Source: Janibacter limosus
GTDB taxonomy: Bacteria; Actinomycetota; Actinomycetes; Actinomycetales; Dermatophilaceae
Direction: 5' to 3'
Length of the DNA stretch: 64,000 bases
NCBI RefSeq assembly: GCF_004295485.1
Contig: NZ_CP036164.1
Location: 868,001-932,000 of the forward strand
Below the pieces are notes generated by a model. The model had not been told where the DNA came from. It was given only the letters and a program-made list of their open reading frames with translations, and searched no databases. The position numbers and the translations under genes were made by a program. This document shows positions 59,627 to 64,000 of the stretch, in pieces (the stretch's first letter is position 1; every line of letters starts with the position of its first letter).

Positions 59627-60471
59627 GCAGCAGGCGCCACCGCATCGTCCACCGCACGACGATGCGCTATGACGGCGAGGTCACCGCAGCGCACAACGAG
59701 CTGCGGATGATCCCCGTGAGCGAGCCGGGGCAGGCGACCCTCGAGGCCCGCGTCCGCGTGCGCCCGCTCACCTGGAGCAATGTCTACGAGGACCACTGGG
59801 GCACCCAGGTCATGGCGATGGAGTCACAGACTCCTCACGACGTCCTCGAGATCGAGGCCACGAGCACGGTGGAGCGCTCGGAGCTGCCCGTCGAGGCCGA
59901 GGACGTCGGCTGGGAGGCCGTGCGCGCGCCCCGCACGGTCGATGACCTGAGCGAGTTCCTCGCGCAGACCGAGCGGACCGACCCTCCGGAGGAGGTCGCT
60001 GCACTCGCCCGCGAGTACGCCGAGGCGCCGACGCCCCGCGCTGCCGCCATGGACATCGTCGCCCGGGTCCACGAGGCACTGACCTACGAGAGGGGCATCA
60101 CCGGGTGGCAGGCCACCGCGGCCGAGGTCTGGGAGCGCCGTGGTGGCGTCTGCCAGGACTTCGCCCACCTGACGCTCGGCGCCCTGCGGAGCGTCGGGAT
60201 CCCGGCCCGCTACGTCAGCGGGTACCTCACCGTCGAGGACGGCGAGGTCGCCCGCGGCGCCACGGTCCAGGCCCGTAACCACGCGTGGATCGAGCTGTGG
60301 GACGGCGGGTGGCACCCGCTCGACCCGACCAATGTCGGCCCGGTGGGGTTGGACCACGTGGTCGTCGGCCGTGGGCGTGACTACGACGATGTCTCTCCCT
60401 TCCGTGGGATGTTCGTCGGACCGGAGATCACCGACCTCGAGCTGGAGATCACCTACACCCGCCTCGGGTGA
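59623..60471 (+). CDS. Transglutaminase-like cysteine protease domain protein
   Basis: 282 residues. An N-terminal beta domain (RIVHRTTMRYDGEVTAAHNE) is followed by the transglutaminase core with the catalytic triad Cys in GGVCQDFAHL, His in ARNHAWIEL and Asp in PLDPTN. Members of this arrangement may act as peptidases or amide-transferases on the product of the ATP-grasp partner. It overlaps the alpha-E gene by four bases. Confidence 0.92.
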   Translation: MSSRRHRIVHRTTMRYDGEVTAAHNELRMIPVSEPGQATLEARVRVRPLTWSNVYEDHWGTQVMAMESQTPHDVLEIEATSTVERSELPVEAEDVGWEAVRAPRTVDDLSEFLAQTERTDPPEEVAALAREYAEAPTPRAAAMDIVARVHEALTYERGITGWQATAAEVWERRGGVCQDFAHLTLGALRSVGIPARYVSGYLTVEDGEVARGATVQARNHAWIELWDGGWHPLDPTNVGPVGLDHVVVGRGRDYDDVSPFRGMFVGPEITDLELEITYTRLG

Positions 60472-60478
60472 GCCGACG

Positions 60479-60484
60479 TACCCT
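60479..60484 (+). promoter_or_regulatory. Leaderless or near-leaderless -10 box of miaB
   Basis: TACCCT, 9 nt before the ATG. Confidence 0.4.
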
Positions 60485-60493
60485 TGACGGGCC

Positions 60494-62032
60494 ATGACTG
60501 CGACGCCCAAGACCTATGACGTGCGCACCCACGGGTGCCAGATGAATGTCCACGACTCCGAGCGGTTGGCCGGTCTCCTCGAGACCGCCGGCTACGTGGA
60601 CCTCGCGAGCCTGCCCACCGACGACCGGGGTGAGGTGGCCGACGTCGTCGTCTTCAACACCTGTGCCGTGCGGGAGAACGCCGACAACAAGCTCTACGGC
60701 AACCTCGGCCAGCTGCGCCAGCTCAAGCAGCGCAACCCCGACCTGCAGATCGCCGTCGGCGGTTGCATGGCGCAGAAGGACCGGGCGACGATCGTCGACA
60801 GGGCGCCCTGGGTCGACGTCGTCTTCGGCACGCACAACATCGGCTCCCTGCCGGCGCTCCTGGACCGGGCGCGGCACAACGAGGAGGCGCAGGTCGAGAT
60901 CCTCGAGTCCCTCGAGACCTTCCCCTCGGCCCTGCCCACCCGACGCGACTCCGCCTACTCGGGCTGGACGTCGATCTCGGTCGGCTGCAACAACACCTGC
61001 ACCTTCTGCATCGTCCCCGCCCTTCGCGGCAAGGAGAAGGACCGCCGGCCGGGCGAGATCCTCGCCGAGGTCGAGGCGCTCGTCGCCCAGGGCGTCCTCG
61101 AGGTGACCCTGCTGGGGCAGAACGTGAACAGCTACGGCGTCGAGTTCGGCGACAAGCTCGCCTTCGGCAAGCTGCTGCGCGCCTGCGGTGCCATCGAGGG
61201 GCTGGAGCGGGTGCGCTTCACCAGCCCCCACCCGGCTGCCTTCACCGACGACGTCATCGAGGCCATGGCGCAGACGCCCAATGTCATGCCCAGCCTGCAC
61301 ATGCCGCTGCAGTCCGGCTCCGACAAGGTCCTCAAGGACATGCGCCGCAGCTATCGCTCGGCGAAGTTCCTCGGCATCATCGACCGCGTGCGCGAGCAGA
61401 TCCCGGACGCGGCGATCACGACCGACATCATCGTCGGGTTCCCGGGCGAGACCGAGGAGGACTTCGCCGAGACGCTGCGCGTGGTGCGCGAGTCGCGTTT
61501 CAGCTCCGCCTTCACCTTCCAGTACTCGATCCGTCCGGGCACGCCGGCCGCGACGATGGCCGACCAGGTGCCCAAGGAGGTCGTCCAGGAGCGCTACGAG
61601 CGTCTCGTCGCCCTGCAGGAGGAGGTCTCCTGGGCCGGCAACCGTGAGCAGGAGGGACGCGAGCTCGAGGTCCTCGTCGCGACGGGCGAGGGGCGCAAGG
61701 ACTCCGCGACCGCTCGCCTGAGCGGGCGGGCCCGCGACAACCGCCTCGTCCACTTCTCGCTGCCGCCGGACCTGCCCGAGGCAGAGCGCCCTCGGCCGGG
61801 CGACATGGTCACCGTCGGCGTCACCTACGGCGCTCCGCACCACCTCGTCGCCGACTCGGCACTCGAGGGCGGCGCCTTTGCCGTCCGCCGGACGAAGGGA
61901 GGCGACGCCTGGGCGGCGCTGCAGGACCAGGGTGGCGACGGGGTCGTCGTCAAGCCCAGCGTCTCGCTCGGCATGCCGCGCATCGGGGCCCCCGACCCCG
62001 TCGAGGTCAGCGCACCCGCCTGCGGGGCCTGA
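60494..62032 (+). CDS. miaB: tRNA-2-methylthio-N6-dimethylallyladenosine synthase
   Basis: Radical-SAM methylthiotransferase acting on tRNA A37 after MiaA. It has 512 residues. N-domain cysteines are in [17 protein letters not shown] and GGCMAQKD; the SAM cluster is [16 protein letters not shown]; a C-terminal TRAM domain and an extra tail of about 60 residues ([16 protein letters not shown]) follow. The gene for its partner miaA starts 1.7 kb downstream, as in other actinobacteria. Confidence 0.95.
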   Translation: MTATPKTYDVRTHGCQMNVHDSERLAGLLETAGYVDLASLPTDDRGEVADVVVFNTCAVRENADNKLYGNLGQLRQLKQRNPDLQIAVGGCMAQKDRATIVDRAPWVDVVFGTHNIGSLPALLDRARHNEEAQVEILESLETFPSALPTRRDSAYSGWTSISVGCNNTCTFCIVPALRGKEKDRRPGEILAEVEALVAQGVLEVTLLGQNVNSYGVEFGDKLAFGKLLRACGAIEGLERVRFTSPHPAAFTDDVIEAMAQTPNVMPSLHMPLQSGSDKVLKDMRRSYRSAKFLGIIDRVREQIPDAAITTDIIVGFPGETEEDFAETLRVVRESRFSSAFTFQYSIRPGTPAATMADQVPKEVVQERYERLVALQEEVSWAGNREQEGRELEVLVATGEGRKDSATARLSGRARDNRLVHFSLPPDLPEAERPRPGDMVTVGVTYGAPHHLVADSALEGGAFAVRRTKGGDAWAALQDQGGDGVVVKPSVSLGMPRIGAPDPVEVSAPACGA

Positions 62033-62048
62033 GCGCACCCGGGCATGG

Positions 62049-62089
62049 CGAAGGGGGTCGGTCACCGTGATGGTGACCGACCCCCTTCG
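62049..62089. terminator. Terminator after miaB
   Basis: Perfect 18-bp stem with a 5-base loop (arms 62049-62066 and 62072-62089). Each arm begins with the heptamer CGAAGGG or its complement. It lies between convergent genes. Confidence 0.85.
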
Positions 62090-62106
62090 TCGTCAGGAGC
62101 GGAAGC

Positions 62107-62286
62107 TCACTCGCCGATCTTGCCGTCGAGGAACTCCCGGCCCTGGTCGGTCTTCTCGGCGTCGAGGCCCTTGCCCTCGGCGAACTCGCCGGCCTTGTCC
62201 AGGCCTTGGTCGCTGAACTGCTCGACCTTGTCGCTGTTCTCGCCGAGAGCGTCGGTGGCCTTGCCCGTCAGATCGTCGAACCCCAT
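62107..62286 (-). CDS. Small antitoxin-like protein (Rv0909/MT0933-type)
   Basis: 59-residue, highly charged, alanine/glycine-rich helical protein (MGFDDLTGKATDALGENSDK...). It resembles the small Rv0909/MT0933-like antitoxin family, which also looks like CsbD-type stress proteins. AAGGAG stands 6 nt before the ATG. No toxin gene is beside it, so a toxin-antitoxin role is not supported by context. Confidence 0.75.
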   Translation of the reverse strand: MGFDDLTGKATDALGENSDKVEQFSDQGLDKAGEFAEGKGLDAEKTDQGREFLDGKIGE

Positions 62287-62405
62287 GGTGTTCTCCTTCT
62301 GTGGTGAGTCGCCCGGTGTGGGCCGTACCCGTACAGCGAAACATGGCATCCCTCGCGCTTCAACCGGAAGCGAGGCAGGATGAGGTGTGGTTGAAAAACC
62401 AATAG

Positions 62406-62434
62406 TTGACACGACAACCAAAAGCCTCTAGTGT
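62406..62434 (+). promoter_or_regulatory. Promoter of yceI with overlapping operator
   Basis: Consensus -35 TTGACA (62406-62411), exactly 17 nt, then TAGTGT (62429-62434). The inverted repeats GTTG-ACACGA-CAAC (62405-62418) and TGGTTG/CAACCA (62388-62420) surround the -35, a pattern seen for MarR-type repressors. Confidence 0.7.
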
Positions 62435-62479
62435 CGTGCTTGTTCCTCACACCACCTGATCACCCCCAAGGAGCTCCAC

Positions 62480-63043
62480 ATGACTGACGTCACCACCACC
62501 GCCCTGCAGGACCTCGCCGCCGGCACCTACGTCGTCGACGTCAGCCACAGCGAGGCCGGCTTCGTCGCCCGCCACGCGATGGTCACCAAGGTCCGCGGCT
62601 ACTTCCGCGACCTCGAGGGCGCGATCACCGTCGCCGACGACTTCGCCGCCTCAACCGCGAGCGCCACGATGAAGACCGCGTCCGTCGAGACCGGCTCCGC
62701 CGACCGTGACGGCCACATCAAGTCCGCCGACTTCTTCGACGTCGAGAACCACCCGGAGATCACCTTCGTCTCCACCGGCATCTCCAACGTCGACGGCAAC
62801 GAGTTCGACCTCGCCGGTGACCTGACGATCCTCGGTGTCACCAAGCCGGTCGTCCTCAAGGCCGAGTTCGAGGGCACCGCCCAGGACCCCTTCGGCAACC
62901 TGCGCGCCGGCTTCAGCGCCTCCACCGTCGTCGAGCGCGAGGACTGGGGCCTGACCTGGAACGCCGGCCTCGAGACCGGTGGCGTCCTCGTCTCGAAGAA
63001 GGTCACCCTGAACCTCGAGATCTCGGCCATCAAGCAGGCCTGA
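62480..63043 (+). CDS. YceI-family protein
   Basis: 187-residue lipocalin-like beta-barrel of the YceI family, members of which bind polyisoprenoid or other lipid ligands. It starts MTDVTTTALQDLAAGTYVVDVSHSEAG; VRGYFRDLEGAI and the later strands fit the family. No signal peptide is present, so it should be cytosolic. AAGGAG lies 5 nt before the ATG. The strong promoter with inverted repeats predicts induction, probably by oxidative or lipid stress, but this is inference. Confidence 0.9.
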   Translation: MTDVTTTALQDLAAGTYVVDVSHSEAGFVARHAMVTKVRGYFRDLEGAITVADDFAASTASATMKTASVETGSADRDGHIKSADFFDVENHPEITFVSTGISNVDGNEFDLAGDLTILGVTKPVVLKAEFEGTAQDPFGNLRAGFSASTVVEREDWGLTWNAGLETGGVLVSKKVTLNLEISAIKQA

Positions 63044-63061
63044 GTCTCGACCTCCCGCGGA

Positions 63062-63093
63062 GCCGGGAACCGGAACCCCTGTCCGGTCCCGGC
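63062..63093 (+). terminator. Terminator after yceI
   Basis: GCCGGGAACCGG pairs with CCGGTCCCGGC (one bulged base), followed by TTCGT. Confidence 0.7.
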
Positions 63094-63120
63094 TTCGTCA
63101 TGCCCGGGCGTGGTGCCGCA

Positions 63121-63126
63121 TAGGAT
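63121..63126 (+). promoter_or_regulatory. Leaderless -10 box of def
   Basis: TAGGAT, 7 nt before the ATG. Confidence 0.55.
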
Positions 63127-63133
63127 CCCCTCC

Positions 63134-63745
63134 ATGACGATCCACCCCATCACCATCACGGGTGAGCCGGTCCTGCACACCCGTGCGGAGCCGGTCACCG
63201 AGTTCGACGCGCAGCTGCGCACCCTCGTCGAGGACATGTACGCCACGCAGGAGGCCGCCCACGGCGTCGGCCTGGCCGCACCCCAGATCGGGATCGGCCT
63301 GCGGATCTACACGTGGAGCATGGCCAACGACGACGGCGTCCCCACCCTGGGCCACGTCATCAACCCGTACGTCAAGGCCGCGAAGCCGGCCGTCGGCGAG
63401 CCGGACCGCGACCACGAGTCCGAGGGCTGCCTGTCCGTCCCCGGGTACTCCTTCCCCCTTCGTCGGGGGGAGAGCGCCGAGGTGACCGGGTACGACTGGG
63501 ACGGCAACGAGATCGCCTTCGGTGCCACCGGCTGGTTCGCCCGCTGCATGCAGCACGAGTACGACCACCTCAACGGCTTCCTCTACGTCGACCGGCTGGG
63601 CGACAAGTGGAAGAAGAAGGCCCGCAAGGCCGTCAAGGCGGAGGGCTGGGGCGTCCCCGGTCTGACCTGGCTGCCGGGGGAGGGGCCCGACCCCTTCGGT
63701 CACGACGACCCGGACCTCGACGACCCGGACCTCGACGGCGAGTGA
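63134..63745 (+). CDS. def: Peptide deformylase
   Basis: Metalloenzyme removing the formyl group from nascent proteins. It has 203 residues. All three motifs are intact: GVGLAAPQ (residues 44-51), EGCLS with metal-ligand Cys99, and HEYDH with His141, Glu142 and His145. The C-terminal tail is acidic and repetitive ([11 protein letters not shown]). The leaderless -10 supports the ATG at 63134 over an upstream start. Confidence 0.95.
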   Translation: MTIHPITITGEPVLHTRAEPVTEFDAQLRTLVEDMYATQEAAHGVGLAAPQIGIGLRIYTWSMANDDGVPTLGHVINPYVKAAKPAVGEPDRDHESEGCLSVPGYSFPLRRGESAEVTGYDWDGNEIAFGATGWFARCMQHEYDHLNGFLYVDRLGDKWKKKARKAVKAEGWGVPGLTWLPGEGPDPFGHDDPDLDDPDLDGE

Positions 63746-64000
63746 TCCCCCAGGTCATCGCGGTCGTCGGCGCGACCGCGACCGGCAAGTCCGATCTCGC
63801 GCTCGACCTCGCCGAGGAGCTCGGTGGCGAGGTCGTCAACGCCGACGCCATGCAGCTCTACCGCGGCATGGACATCGGCACCAACAAGCTGCCGGCCGAG
63901 CAGCGGCGCGACATCCCGCACCACCTCCTCGACGTCCTCGAGGTGACCGACGAGGCGACGCTGGCCGACTACCAGTCGCGGGTCGAGACGACCATCGTCG
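63742..64000 (+). CDS. miaA: tRNA dimethylallyltransferase MiaA (3' end beyond window)
   Basis: First 86 residues only. P-loop [16 protein letters not shown] and the substrate segment [18 protein letters not shown] identify MiaA, which adds the isopentenyl group to A37 of tRNA. The GTG start overlaps the def stop (GTGA). It supplies the substrate for MiaB. Confidence 0.95.
   Translation, partial: MIPQVIAVVGATATGKSDLALDLAEELGGEVVNADAMQLYRGMDIGTNKLPAEQRRDIPHHLLDVLEVTDEATLADYQSRVETTIV

Noticed and set aside
62107..62286. Toxin-antitoxin pair around the 59-aa antitoxin-like gene
   Set aside because: No toxin-like frame on either side; the neighbours are miaB and yceI.
1364..63699. CGAAGGG as an FtsK-orienting polar sequence
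   Set aside because: Copies are roughly equal in both orientations across the window, so it gives no direction.
1..64000. tRNA, rRNA or CRISPR arrays
   Set aside because: No cloverleaf with TTCRA and CCA-end signals, no rRNA-like stretch and no regularly spaced repeats were found by eye.

Overview
This is a GC-rich, gene-dense actinobacterial chromosome segment. The gene order follows the conserved actinobacterial series rpsO-pnp-dapB-thyA-dfrA-dapA-rnj-ftsK-rimO-pgsA-cinA-clgR-recA-recX-miaB-miaA. A SAM-IV riboswitch, a LexA box with the actinobacterial motif, a RecA-NDp promoter and many leaderless genes agree with this. The best guess is a member of the Micrococcales, perhaps Intrasporangiaceae (Janibacter-like); the family-level guess is inference.

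Layout. 0-4.1 kb: the end of the elongasome operon (mreB partial, mreC, mreD, PBP2 mrdA; no rodA follows). 4.3-8.8 kb: lpdA, rpsO, pnp. 9.0-10.6 kb: an unrecognised bipartite membrane/lipoprotein-like protein. 10.6-21.5 kb: an accessory block consisting of a minus-strand seven-gene operon (livG, acyl-CoA synthetase, livH, livM, substrate-binding lipoprotein, livF, PaaK-like protein) facing a divergent IclR regulator and an acetyl-CoA-synthetase-like protein. It looks like a regulated uptake-and-CoA-activation system for a carboxylic acid. 21.6-34 kb: dapB, azlCD with a GNAT and an odd crotonase, an SMP-30 protein, a SatD/membrane-protein pair, a Nudix-DHFR fusion with thyA, dapA-rnj, a SAM-IV-controlled class V aminotransferase and a prepilin peptidase. 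34-41.7 kb: ftsK, a MauE-thioredoxin fusion, an ion-channel-like protein, rimO, pgsA, cinA, clgR.

41.8-55 kb separates clgR from recA: a nei2-type glycosylase and the giant helicase lhr, an IS110 element with a possible bridge-RNA leader, a small hydrolase/SDR pair, a YhhN protein, an agmatine deiminase, DUF3046 and an ABC-2 exporter. 55-64 kb: recA (LexA box plus RecA-NDp promoter), recX, the ATP-grasp/alpha-E/transglutaminase triad, miaB, a small antitoxin-like protein, yceI, def and the start of miaA.

Two styles of translation start are visible. Genes with a Shine-Dalgarno sequence (livG, iclR, clgR, pnp, yceI, the 53-aa ORF) contrast with at least 17 genes whose TANNNT -10 box lies only 6-9 nt before the start codon, so their mRNAs should be leaderless. 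One pair of divergent leaderless genes is separated by only 22 bp and their -10 boxes overlap. No tRNA, rRNA or CRISPR array was seen, and no gene-free stretch exceeds 300 bases.
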